The translations under genes and the position numbers were made by a program. From the NCBI GenBank assembly GCA_021844275.1, contig JAKBTR010000048.1, positions 1 to 9,621 on the forward strand: a DNA stretch of 9,621 nucleotides, written 5' to 3'. This DNA comes from Nitrospirota bacterium (GTDB lineage: Bacteria > Nitrospirota_A > Leptospirillia > Leptospirillales > Leptospirillaceae). Below, piece by piece: positions 1 to 6,667 of this stretch (positions are counted from its first letter, which is position 1; each line of letters starts with the position of its first letter). The notes below the pieces were generated by a model that saw nothing but the letters and a program-made list of their open reading frames with translations, was not told where the DNA came from and made no database searches.

Positions 1-5
1 GGTCG

Positions 6-36
6 TTGGAACTTTCGAAGGTGACTCCTTTATGAT
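6..36 (+). promoter_or_regulatory. Possible weak sigma70-type promoter upstream of thpR-like gene
   Basis: A good -10 hexamer, TATGAT, lies at 31-36. The best -35 is TTGGAA at 6-11, with a 19-bp spacer, which is longer than ideal. A start near base 43 would leave about 50 nt of leader before the ATG at 93. The window begins only five bases upstream, so the context cannot be judged. The leading run of plus-strand genes needs a promoter somewhere, and this is the only candidate in view. Confidence 0.25.
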
Positions 37-92
37 ATCTGCACACGACAACCGAAGGAAACTTTTCTCCCGGACAGGAGAAGGGAGGAAGG

Positions 93-707
93 ATGAGGAC
101 ACGGGACCAGGGTTTACCCTCCGGGATAGGTCACACACTCCTCCGGAGAGTGTTTATCGGCCTCTATCCGACACAAGCGGGCCTTGACCAGATCCGGCAA
201 ATCGCAACCAATCTTCCCCGGCCCTTTTCTCTGGAAAGTCCGGACGATCTGCATATCACGCTTCTCTTTGGAGGCGATCAACCGGAACACCGGAAATCCG
301 TCTGGGTCGAGGCAGCCCATCAATCCATGCGTGAGCTGGAGCCCTTTTCCCTCCTTTCGATGGGAAGCGTCGCCCTGGAACAGCATCGGTCGATTCTTGT
401 CCTTCGTTTTTTCGGTGGAGAAAAATTTTGGGGAGAGGCGGCCGGTCTTGCCAGCCATTTGTCCTGGGACCTTCTTGGTGTCAGACCCTCAAGACCCTTC
501 TGGCCACACATGACTCTCAGCCGGAAAGTGTTTGCTCCTCTCCCGCCAGACGACCGTCGCGTCCTGAAAAAAGATCTGCCGGACAGGTCTCTGTTTCTGG
601 GAGGAGTCCGTCTCTGGACTTCCTCTCCGACAAGAAACCCGAATGGCCGCCGGTATACAGCTCTCGCGGAGTTTCCCTTTCAACAGGACCAGAATGAACA
701 CGGATAG
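93..707 (+). CDS. thpR: RNA 2',3'-cyclic phosphodiesterase / 2'-5' RNA ligase family protein
   Basis: This 204-residue protein belongs to the 2H phosphoesterase superfamily, whose bacterial ThpR/LigT members hydrolyse RNA 2',3'-cyclic phosphates and were first described as 2'-5' RNA ligases. Both signature motifs are visible: H-I-T-L at residues 54-57 and H-M-T-L at residues 139-142, the second preceded by the usual P (WPH). The two histidines are the expected catalytic pair. The family normally starts close to a segment like RVFIGLYP, which here begins at residue 19, so the first 18 residues may be an extension. The ATG at 93 has a purine-rich site (GGGAGG, 83-88) only 4 nt upstream. The in-frame GTG at 150 is an alternative start but has no well-spaced site. 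The gene overlaps the start of the downstream transporter gene by about 14 bp, which suggests translational coupling. The family call is firm; the exact in vivo substrate is not known. Confidence 0.85.
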   Translation: MRTRDQGLPSGIGHTLLRRVFIGLYPTQAGLDQIRQIATNLPRPFSLESPDDLHITLLFGGDQPEHRKSVWVEAAHQSMRELEPFSLLSMGSVALEQHRSILVLRFFGGEKFWGEAAGLASHLSWDLLGVRPSRPFWPHMTLSRKVFAPLPPDDRRVLKKDLPDRSLFLGGVRLWTSSPTRNPNGRRYTALAEFPFQQDQNEHG

Positions 708-1656
708 GAAAAGAGACCGACCCCTTTTGGCCCGCATTCCTGTATGGAGCCTTTGCGCCGCTTTTCTCTTCGGACTCTCGACTCCTTTCTCAAAGCCGCT
801 CACTGCTCTGGTTCCTCCCGTCTGGCTGGCCACCCTTTTTTATGGCGGTTCTCTTTTTGGAATCCTGCCGGGACTCATCCCCCGTATGGGGCTCTTGCCC
901 GAATCCCGAAAAGAGTTCTGGTTGGCGGGAGAAACGACCCCGAAAGAAAAGAGTGCCTTGTTCGCCTCCATCGTCCTCGGAGGAGTTCTTGCCCCTCTGG
1001 CGTTGATCAAGGGACTGACCAATTATCCGGCTTCCCGGGGAAGTCTCCTGATGAACGCCGAATCCCTCTTCACTGTCCTGATCGCAACTCTTCTGTTCGG
1101 TGAGAAGATCAACCGATGGATGCTTGCCGGAGTGGTTCTGGTCAGCACGGGATGCGGCGTACTCTCTTTCACCGAAACCAAAAACTCTTATCAGGGCTCG
1201 GAATTCTTTTTTCTCGCTGCTTTCCTGTGGGCACTGGATACCAATGTTTTGCGCGCTCTCTCCCGGTTGAATCCTCTTGTCGTGACCCTCTGGAAGGGGG
1301 CCGGGTCCACGCTCCTTCTTTTTCCATTGGCCATGCGTTCGGGGCCGTTTTCCGGTTCTCCCGAAACGATCCTGGAATCTCTGCTTGTGGGTGCGATAGG
1401 ATATGGCTTCAGTCTTGTCGTCTTTCTCCGTTCCATCCGCACAATCGGTGTCGTCCGGACAGGAGCCTGGTTTGGGTTTTCACCCTTTATCGGTGCAGCT
1501 TTGTCTGTTATTTTCCTTGGTGAACCTGTTTCCATCACGTTCGTTCTTTCGGCAGGCCTCCTTTTTCTGGCCATCTACATTCTCCACAAAGGAGAGCAAC
1601 AAAGAGAAAAACGAACGTTGATCCCATCAGAGAACCCTTCCGTGGATTCTTTCTGA
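694..1656 (+). CDS. EamA/DMT-family membrane permease
   Basis: The product is a 320-residue, strongly hydrophobic inner-membrane protein with about ten likely membrane segments arranged as two homologous halves, as in the drug/metabolite transporter superfamily. Each half has the family's characteristic helix ending in a short Gly-Glu turn: FGEK at residues 135-138 (after NAESLFTVLIATLL) and LGEP at 275-278 (after FSPFIGAALSVIF). The first half contains a soluble charged insert at about residues 64-88. The ATG at 694 was chosen over the upstream in-frame ATG at 643. It gives a short basic N-terminus before the first helix and reduces overlap with the thpR-like gene from 65 to 14 bp, and an AGGA-like site lies just upstream. 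The substrate cannot be predicted, because DMT proteins export or import metabolites, amino acids or drugs. A basic, polar tail (residues 299-320) follows the last helix. Confidence 0.85.
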   Translation: MNTDRKRDRPLLARIPVWSLCAAFLFGLSTPFSKPLTALVPPVWLATLFYGGSLFGILPGLIPRMGLLPESRKEFWLAGETTPKEKSALFASIVLGGVLAPLALIKGLTNYPASRGSLLMNAESLFTVLIATLLFGEKINRWMLAGVVLVSTGCGVLSFTETKNSYQGSEFFFLAAFLWALDTNVLRALSRLNPLVVTLWKGAGSTLLLFPLAMRSGPFSGSPETILESLLVGAIGYGFSLVVFLRSIRTIGVVRTGAWFGFSPFIGAALSVIFLGEPVSITFVLSAGLLFLAIYILHKGEQQREKRTLIPSENPSVDSF

Positions 1657-1713
1657 TGAAAAGAGAACCGATTTGTTCGCGTTAACAGGAACGTGTGTCG
1701 AAAGGAAATCCTG

Positions 1714-2808
1714 ATGAAGAAGGCGCGTCTGTCTCGACTCAGAGGACATCTTTTCCTGATCTTCGCCGGAATCGTGATCACCGTCTCCGGAGCTTTTGTC
1801 ACCAATACCCGGGCGGCAGGCATGACAATCGACGGATCCACAATGCTGTCGCCTCTTGAAAAACGCTGGGTCCGGGAATATGCACACGATCATCTCCAGA
1901 CAATCCGGATCCAGGCCGACGGCTCCGGCGCCGGGATTGACCGTGTCGGAAGCGGGAATGTCGAAATCGGCTCTTCCGATGTCTTTCTTTCCGGCCGGTT
2001 GCGAAAGAAGTTTCCGAAACTGGTCGCCATTCCTGTCGCACTCTCGGGTGTGGTGATCTTCTACAATCTTCCGGAGAAACCGGGGCTTCGACTGAACATG
2101 TCGGGAGACGTTCTGGCAAGAATTTTCCTGGGAAAAATCCGTTATTGGGACGATGCCGCCCTGCAAAGCCTGAACCCCGGAATCCGCTTGCCCCATCGGA
2201 AAATCATTCCTGTCCACCGGAAAGACGCCTCCGGGTCCACGTACGTCCTGACAGAATATCTCTCACGCACATCCCGGTCCTGGTCCGATACAGAGGGTCG
2301 GGACAAAAAATTTCCCGTTCTTCCGGGTCCTGGAGCCATCGGAAGCCAGGCCCTGATCACAGAGGTGTCCCGCACACCCGGCTCCCTGGGATACGCAGGG
2401 CTCTTCTGGGCAAACAAGACCGGCTTGCCGTTCGCAGCTCTCGAGAACAGGGACGGATTTTTTGTCACCCCCTCTCCCGCCTCTTTTCGAAAGGCCGCCC
2501 TGGACGCTTTTGTCCGACCGGACTTTCCCTTCGGATTCAATCGGTCCATCGTCTGGAGCATTCCAGGAAAAGAAGCTTACCCGGCAGCGAATTTCGAGTA
2601 TTTTCTGATCAACACCCAGACCGACGAGGAGACAATGCACACGATCCGGTCGTTTCTCCTGTGGGTTTTGGGACCGGGACAAAATCCGGCCTTGACCGAA
2701 AAAGCCGGTTTCGGCTCCTTGCCGTGGCCTCATTCCCCGAAAGCCCTGTCCCGCATTCTTCATCAGATCCTGCAAGGAAACAGTTACCGCGTTGTTTCTC
2801 CGGGATAG
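1714..2808 (+). CDS. pstS: PstS-like phosphate ABC transporter substrate-binding protein
   Basis: This 364-residue secreted binding protein would capture inorganic phosphate in the periplasm for a PstCAB permease. Residues 1-35 form a Sec signal peptide: a basic n-region (KKARLSRLRGH), a hydrophobic core at about 13-29, and probable cleavage after TRA or TRAA. The mature protein shows the three phosphate-contact motifs of the PstS family in order: GST at 41-43, GSGAG near 70-74, and R-x-D-x-SGST at 169-176. The ATG at 1714 is preceded by AAAGGA (1701-1706) at a 7-nt spacing, and it is better than the GTG at 1693, which lacks a site and would place extra residues ahead of the signal peptide. 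No pstC, pstA, pstB or phoU is adjacent, so the protein is an orphan here. I saw no Pho-box-like repeat in the 57-bp gap upstream. Related PstS proteins may bind other oxyanions or serve in signalling. Confidence 0.85.
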   Translation: MKKARLSRLRGHLFLIFAGIVITVSGAFVTNTRAAGMTIDGSTMLSPLEKRWVREYAHDHLQTIRIQADGSGAGIDRVGSGNVEIGSSDVFLSGRLRKKFPKLVAIPVALSGVVIFYNLPEKPGLRLNMSGDVLARIFLGKIRYWDDAALQSLNPGIRLPHRKIIPVHRKDASGSTYVLTEYLSRTSRSWSDTEGRDKKFPVLPGPGAIGSQALITEVSRTPGSLGYAGLFWANKTGLPFAALENRDGFFVTPSPASFRKAALDAFVRPDFPFGFNRSIVWSIPGKEAYPAANFEYFLINTQTDEETMHTIRSFLLWVLGPGQNPALTEKAGFGSLPWPHSPKALSRILHQILQGNSYRVVSPG

Positions 2809-2837
2809 GGCAGGGAGATGTCCGGGAAAAGGGAAAA

Positions 2838-3689
2838 ATGAACACCACCGAACCGTTTCTTTCCGTCGAAGAAGGACTGCTGGATTACGTCGGGAAATGC
2901 TGTATGGACAATGGTTCTTACTGTGGATGGCGTTTTCAGGAAGGGGGACTCCCATCCATACGGGATACATTCTGGGCTCTTCGCATCTACAGAAAGCTCT
3001 CCCGAAAACCTCCGTCTGCCGGCCGGACCCGCCGGTGGCTGGAATCAGAACTCCTTTCAATCCTGGAAGAAAGGGATCCCGAAAAAACAGTGTATGCTTT
3101 TTGTTCATTCCGGATGATAAATCTGGCATTTCCCGCAGGAAAGGACTGGCTGTCTCCTCTTTCCGAACACCTTTTTCCGGTTGGAACCACTGTTCTCGAA
3201 ATCGAGGGAAAAATCCGCGCTTCATGGCTGTGGCTTGTCCTTGAACAGCATTCCCCCAAGCCATTGCCGTCCATCCGGAATCCGCTCGCCCACACACTCG
3301 AACGATGGATGTCGGATGTCCGGGAAAAACGGATTGTGCTTGATTTGCCAGGCTTTGGAGCACTGGTCGAAGGCTTAAGAGCAGCGGGATATTTTGACAA
3401 AACGAGTGTCGAACGTGTTCTGAGTGTTTACCGGGAACCCGACGGAGGTTACAGGTTGACCCCCGACAGTCAGGCCGAATCCATGGAATGCCTCTGGTGG
3501 GGGATGCGGCTTGAGCGCCTGTGTTTTGGAGGGACCCTGCAATCCCTCACCGCGCTGGAAGAAAAAATGTCTTCTTATAAAGCCCGAAAAGGTGGCTTCG
3601 GACCACGACCAGGAGCGATCCCCGATCTTCCGTCGACGGGGATGGCGCTGGATCTTCTCCGGAACATCCATCCCCGTCCTGTCCACTAA
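2838..3689 (+). CDS. Alpha-toroid (prenyltransferase/terpene cyclase repeat) protein of unknown activity
   Basis: The product is a 283-residue, apparently cytoplasmic protein with no signal peptide or membrane helix. It carries repeats like those of protein prenyltransferase beta subunits and squalene cyclases: a Gly-rich turn, then a polar residue pair, then an amphipathic helix. Clear copies are at residues about 25-53 (GG..PSIRDTFWALRIYRKL), 200-230 (PDGGY..T...AESMECLWWGMRLERL) and 251-275 (KGGFG..PG..PDLPSTGMALDLL). It is shorter than a cyclase or a complete prenyltransferase beta subunit. I see no DxDD cyclase acid motif and no obvious zinc-ligand set, so enzymatic activity is doubtful. 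The ATG at 2838 follows a weak AGGGA site (2830-2834) and lies 29 bp after pstS, which suggests co-transcription. Its stop codon overlaps the stop of the convergent RuBisCO-like gene. The fold call is reasonable; the function is unknown. Confidence 0.7.
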   Translation: MNTTEPFLSVEEGLLDYVGKCCMDNGSYCGWRFQEGGLPSIRDTFWALRIYRKLSRKPPSAGRTRRWLESELLSILEERDPEKTVYAFCSFRMINLAFPAGKDWLSPLSEHLFPVGTTVLEIEGKIRASWLWLVLEQHSPKPLPSIRNPLAHTLERWMSDVREKRIVLDLPGFGALVEGLRAAGYFDKTSVERVLSVYREPDGGYRLTPDSQAESMECLWWGMRLERLCFGGTLQSLTALEEKMSSYKARKGGFGPRPGAIPDLPSTGMALDLLRNIHPRPVH

Positions 3690-4864
3690 ACGTATTTTTT
3701 GAAGGCGTCCAGGGCCTGATCGAGTTCCTTGTGTCCTTTCCGGAACTTCTCCAGGGGAATCCCCTGAGAATGGGCCTCCCAGGCCTGGCGGATCGATTTT
3801 CCTCCGGATCGGGGGCCTCCGGGATGGGCGCACACACCTCCTCCGCAAATGTACACGAAATCCGGACCAAACAATTTGGCATGAACACCCATGGTGCCGG
3901 CATGCATTCCCCCGCCGACAGCGATCAGGCTCTTTTTGGCTTTCCCCATCGGAGCCAGACAGGCTTCATGAACATCTTTGAGGTCTTTCCGCCGGGACTT
4001 GAGCGTTCCTTCCAGAGCGGGATAAAGCACGATGTCCGCTCCGGACAACCGCATAAATTTCGTCCACGAGCGCACCGACATCCCGTCCTTGTGCCAGAGC
4101 CAGCCGGACATGGCCATATGGGCCATGATCGGTGCCTTTTCAAGGCGGGCAAGTTCTTCGAGCATCGGAAATCCCGAAGCGGCCGGACTCAGCATGGCGA
4201 TCTTCGAACCCAGACGGGCCCCTTCGAGATAGCGTTCCCGCATTTTGGAAGGAGCGTCCACCGTATGCATCATCACCCATTTTGCTTCTCCCGTTTCGGA
4301 TTCGGCCCGTTTCGCCGCTTCCAGGCCGGCCTTGAGACGTTCCACATAGCGATCGAACGGCTCCTGGAGAAGTTCATCGGATTTGACGACATCCATCCCG
4401 CCCATCAGGCTTTCATAGGCAATTTTTCCATAATCGGCGGGAGAAAGTCCTTGCGATGGCTTGATCACCGTAATAAAAAGCGGTCGCTTGAGATGTTTTC
4501 GCGCTTTTGCGATCCCTTCCATACCAAAAGCGGGACCCGGCAGTCTGTCGACCAGAGACGACGGCGGAAGAAAGTCTGTCAGTTCGATGGTCTTCAGAAT
4601 GTTCAGACAGCTGATCTCACCGGCAATCGACAGGAGAAGCCCATAAACGGACGCAATGTTCTGACAGGGCACATCGATGGACAGAACCGCTTTTCCCGGA
4701 CCTTCCCTGACATCTTCCACACGGGCCTCGAACCCTTCTGTCGACCGGTTTTCAAAATGGGTCTTCTTGACCCCCAGACTCATTTCCCGGGCAACAAGGG
4801 CAGCCGCTTTCCGGATATCCCCTGATGTGATGGTGTAGGTGGCGCGGATGATTTCCTGGGACAT
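3686..4864 (-). CDS. RuBisCO-like protein (form IV)
   Basis: This 392-residue protein is homologous to the RuBisCO large subunit but cannot be a normal carboxylase. The N-terminal domain spans about 1-125 and the barrel domain about 126-390. Conserved sites are K135 (in ITVIKPSQGLS, equivalent to spinach K175), the carbamylation and metal cluster K161-x-D163-E164 (spinach K201, D203, E204), H249 (H294) and the GGG phosphate loops at 317-319 and 341-343. Substituted sites include S137 for K177, M250 for R295, L280 for H327, T287 for the loop-6 lysine K334 and G317 for S379. This retained metal site with lost carboxylation residues is typical of form IV proteins, which act as enolases, isomerases or transcarboxylases in sulfur metabolism. 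It resembles the clade I recall from acid-mine Leptospirillum. The ATG at 4864 has a GAGGAG site 6 nt upstream. No methionine-salvage gene is adjacent, so the substrate is unknown. Confidence 0.93.
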   Translation of the reverse strand: MSQEIIRATYTITSGDIRKAAALVAREMSLGVKKTHFENRSTEGFEARVEDVREGPGKAVLSIDVPCQNIASVYGLLLSIAGEISCLNILKTIELTDFLPPSSLVDRLPGPAFGMEGIAKARKHLKRPLFITVIKPSQGLSPADYGKIAYESLMGGMDVVKSDELLQEPFDRYVERLKAGLEAAKRAESETGEAKWVMMHTVDAPSKMRERYLEGARLGSKIAMLSPAASGFPMLEELARLEKAPIMAHMAMSGWLWHKDGMSVRSWTKFMRLSGADIVLYPALEGTLKSRRKDLKDVHEACLAPMGKAKKSLIAVGGGMHAGTMGVHAKLFGPDFVYICGGGVCAHPGGPRSGGKSIRQAWEAHSQGIPLEKFRKGHKELDQALDAFKKYV

Positions 4865-4912
4865 GTTCGACTCCTCGTTGGGTTAAACCGGAAAATCGCA
4901 AAACCTTCCTTC

Positions 4913-4936
4913 GGACAATCCCTATCTTGGACAATC
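4913..4936. repeat. Tandem direct repeat GGACAATC x2
   Basis: The 8-mer GGACAATC occurs at 4913-4920 and again at 4929-4936, 16 bp start to start, on the plus strand. It lies 49 to 72 bp upstream of the RuBisCO-like start codon. The placement fits a tandem binding site for a regulator acting on the minus-strand gene, but this is inference from position alone. One further copy inside the coding region near 6838 shows that the 8-mer alone is not specific. Confidence 0.4.
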
Positions 4937-5060
4937 GGATTCGTTTTGCCAAGACATCCACCATGACGCGACAAGATAAATATGTTCAAATGGAAAAGGA
5001 TGGTTATCCTGATACAGGTCTTGAAATCCGATTCCCGCGAGACCGGACCGCTGTTTTTCA

Positions 5061-5067
5061 AAGGAGG
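5061..5067 (+). promoter_or_regulatory. Ribosome binding site that fixes the hpnR start
   Basis: AAGGAGG, a near-perfect Shine-Dalgarno sequence, sits 4 nt before the ATG at 5072. The frame stays open upstream to an ATG at 4982, but that codon has no such site and would add 30 residues with no family counterpart. Confidence 0.85.
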
Positions 5068-5071
5068 AACC

Positions 5072-6625
5072 ATGCGATTCCTTGCCGTTCATCCCAGCCC
5101 CCTCATGTATACGAAAATCTATTTGCGTCTGGAGCCTCTCGGCCTCGAACTCCTTGGAGCAGCCGCCCGAAACGCCGGTCACGATGTTCGTCTCATCGAT
5201 CTTCAGGTGGAAAACCACACGGATTACCTGCGCCTGATATCGGACTGGAAACCGGACGCGGTGGGGTTTTCGGTCAACTATCTGGCCAATATCCCCGAAG
5301 TGATCGACCTCGTGAAAGAAACACGCCGGATTCTGGGAAAAGCGCTTCTTTTTGCCGGAGGCCACAGCGCCTCTTTTGTCGCCGGGGACATGCTCCGGCA
5401 TGCCGAGGGAGCAATGGACTGCGTTCTCCGGGGGGAGGGAGAAGCCTCCGTGGTCTCTCTCCTCGAAGCCTGGTCCGGGGGTCCCGACAGGGTCTCCCTC
5501 GTGCCCGGAGTCGTGACCCCGGCAGGAGAAGGCCCGCCTCCGCGCTTCATTGAAAACCTGGACGACATTCAGCCTGCCCGGGACCTCCTTCGTCATCGCC
5601 GCAAATATTTCATCGGGGTCCTGGATCCCTGCGCCTCCATCGAATTTGCCCGGGGATGCCCCTGGGACTGTTCGTTTTGCAGCGCCTGGACATTTTATGG
5701 CCGAAGCTATCGCACGCGAAGTCCCCAACGGATTCTGGAGGATCTCGAAAGAATCCGGGAACCGGGCATTTTTATTGTGGACGATGTGGCGTTTGTTCAG
5801 GAAAAACATGGTTACGAGATTGGTGAGGGGATCCTCAAAAGAGGGATTCGCAAGGAATACTATCTGGAGACGCGGGGAGACGTGCTTCTCAGGAACAAGG
5901 ACCTGTTCCGTTTCTGGAAAAAACTGGGCATGAAATACATGTTCCTGGGCGTCGAAGCCATTGATGCCGAAGGACTGGCTCTCCACCGGAAAAGAATTTC
6001 GCTGGGAAAAAACTTCGAAGCCCTCGAATTTGCCCGATCACTGGGCATCACAGTGGCCATCAACCTGATTGCGGATCCCTCCTGGGATCGGGAACGTTTC
6101 GAGGCTATCCGGCAATGGTGTCTCGAAATTCCGGAAATCGTCAATATCAGCGTCAATACGCCTTATCCCGGAACAGAATCCTGGAGAACCGAGTCCCGAT
6201 CCATTCAAACGCGGGATTATCGCCTTTTCGACATTCAGCACGCGGTCTTGCCCACAAAAATGCCGCTCGCGGAATTCTACGGGGAACTTGTCAAAACCCA
6301 GCAAATCCTGAATAAAAAGCATCTGGGCTGGCAGGCCTTGAAAGGAACGGCCAACATTGTCGCACGTCACCTGATGCACGGGCAGACAAATTTTCTCCGG
6401 ATGCTCTGGAAGTTCAACAGCGTCTACGACCCCGCTCTCCAGCTGGCGGACCATGCGCGTCCCGTCGACTACGAAATGTCTCTCCCTCCTCCCCCAGAGG
6501 AACATCTTCGTCCGGTGACCCTTTATGTGCACGAAGGGAGAGGAAGACGGGGCCGGGACCTGAGCGATACCGTCGAAGCGTTTGTCAATGAAACGCGTAT
6601 GGGAAATCCGTCCGAAGAGTTGTAG
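5072..6625 (+). CDS. hpnR: Hopanoid C-3 methylase, B12-binding radical SAM protein HpnR
   Basis: This 517-residue cytoplasmic or membrane-associated enzyme would methylate C-3 of the hopanoid A-ring using S-adenosylmethionine and a cobalamin cofactor. The N-terminal B12-binding-like domain spans about 1-150. The radical SAM cluster motif is C196-x3-C200-x2-C203 (CPWDCSFC), followed by the barrel to about residue 400 and a C-terminal region containing LGWQALKGTANIVARHL and HGQTNFLRMLWKFN. I recognise the start (MRFLAVHPSPLMYTKIYLRL), the SFCSAWTFYGRSYR segment and the VNISVNTPYPGTESW segment as characteristic of HpnR. The classical DxHxxG cobalamin lower-ligand motif is absent; the corresponding position reads DLQVEN at 43-48, so base-off histidine ligation is unlikely. 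No other hopanoid gene (shc, hpnC-hpnP) is in the window. The next gene begins 42 bp downstream on the same strand. The alternative is a related B12-radical SAM methylase with another polycyclic substrate. Confidence 0.88.
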   Translation: MRFLAVHPSPLMYTKIYLRLEPLGLELLGAAARNAGHDVRLIDLQVENHTDYLRLISDWKPDAVGFSVNYLANIPEVIDLVKETRRILGKALLFAGGHSASFVAGDMLRHAEGAMDCVLRGEGEASVVSLLEAWSGGPDRVSLVPGVVTPAGEGPPPRFIENLDDIQPARDLLRHRRKYFIGVLDPCASIEFARGCPWDCSFCSAWTFYGRSYRTRSPQRILEDLERIREPGIFIVDDVAFVQEKHGYEIGEGILKRGIRKEYYLETRGDVLLRNKDLFRFWKKLGMKYMFLGVEAIDAEGLALHRKRISLGKNFEALEFARSLGITVAINLIADPSWDRERFEAIRQWCLEIPEIVNISVNTPYPGTESWRTESRSIQTRDYRLFDIQHAVLPTKMPLAEFYGELVKTQQILNKKHLGWQALKGTANIVARHLMHGQTNFLRMLWKFNSVYDPALQLADHARPVDYEMSLPPPPEEHLRPVTLYVHEGRGRRGRDLSDTVEAFVNETRMGNPSEEL

Positions 6626-6655
6626 AAGGTGTCTCAGACCCAAACCTTCGCCTGT

Positions 6656-6662
6656 GAGGAGG
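6656..6662 (+). promoter_or_regulatory. Ribosome binding site for a TTG start
   Basis: GAGGAGG lies 5 nt before the TTG at 6668. It decides in favour of this TTG over the in-frame GTG at 6629, which has no site and overlaps no useful coding sequence. The TTG start also places the lysine-rich n-region of the lipoprotein signal exactly at the N-terminus. Confidence 0.75.
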
Positions 6663-6667
6663 ACCGC

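Larger units (their letters stand above)
4865..5071. promoter_or_regulatory. Divergent intergenic region between RuBisCO-like gene and hpnR
   Basis: These 207 bp must hold the promoters of both divergent genes, but I found no convincing sigma70 pair on either strand. On the minus strand, TTGGCA (complement of 4947-4952) is a fair -35 with only a poor -10 seventeen bases on. On the plus strand, AT-rich runs near 4975-4983 and GATACA at 5011-5016 lack a well-spaced -35. The clearest structure is a tandem 8-mer repeat at 4913-4936, listed separately. Short open frames here have no ribosome-binding site and were not called as genes. Confidence 0.5.

Noticed and set aside
3..35. Possible 3' end of an upstream gene (frame ending in TGA at 33-35).
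   Set aside because: Only ten codons are visible, no family can be recognised, and another frame is also open through this stretch. It cannot be told from chance.
1657..1713. Pho box upstream of the pstS-like gene.
   Set aside because: No pair of CTGTCAT-like heptamers at an 11-bp period was found, and no good promoter pair is visible either.
2145..2837. Upstream extension of the toroid gene's frame across most of pstS.
   Set aside because: The extension overlaps well-supported pstS coding sequence, gives low-complexity Arg/Ser/Pro-rich translation, and the ATG at 2838 fits the start of the fold.
3630..3639. Palindrome CCGTCGACGG followed by a T-run near 3695-3700 as a terminator.
   Set aside because: The palindrome is inside coding sequence, has no loop, and is separated from the T-run by more than 50 bases.
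3731..4825. Long open frame of 364 codons on the plus strand.
   Set aside because: It lies wholly antisense to the RuBisCO-like gene, shows no recognisable domain, and is explained by the codon bias of the real gene.
4922..5986. Long open frame of 354 codons on the minus strand.
   Set aside because: It is antisense to hpnR, whose family-specific motifs are unambiguous, and has no binding site or domain.
6625..6649. Inverted repeat GAAGGT / ACCTTC just after hpnR as a possible terminator.
   Set aside because: The arms are only six bases, the loop is long and asymmetric, and no T-run follows. The next gene starts closely behind.
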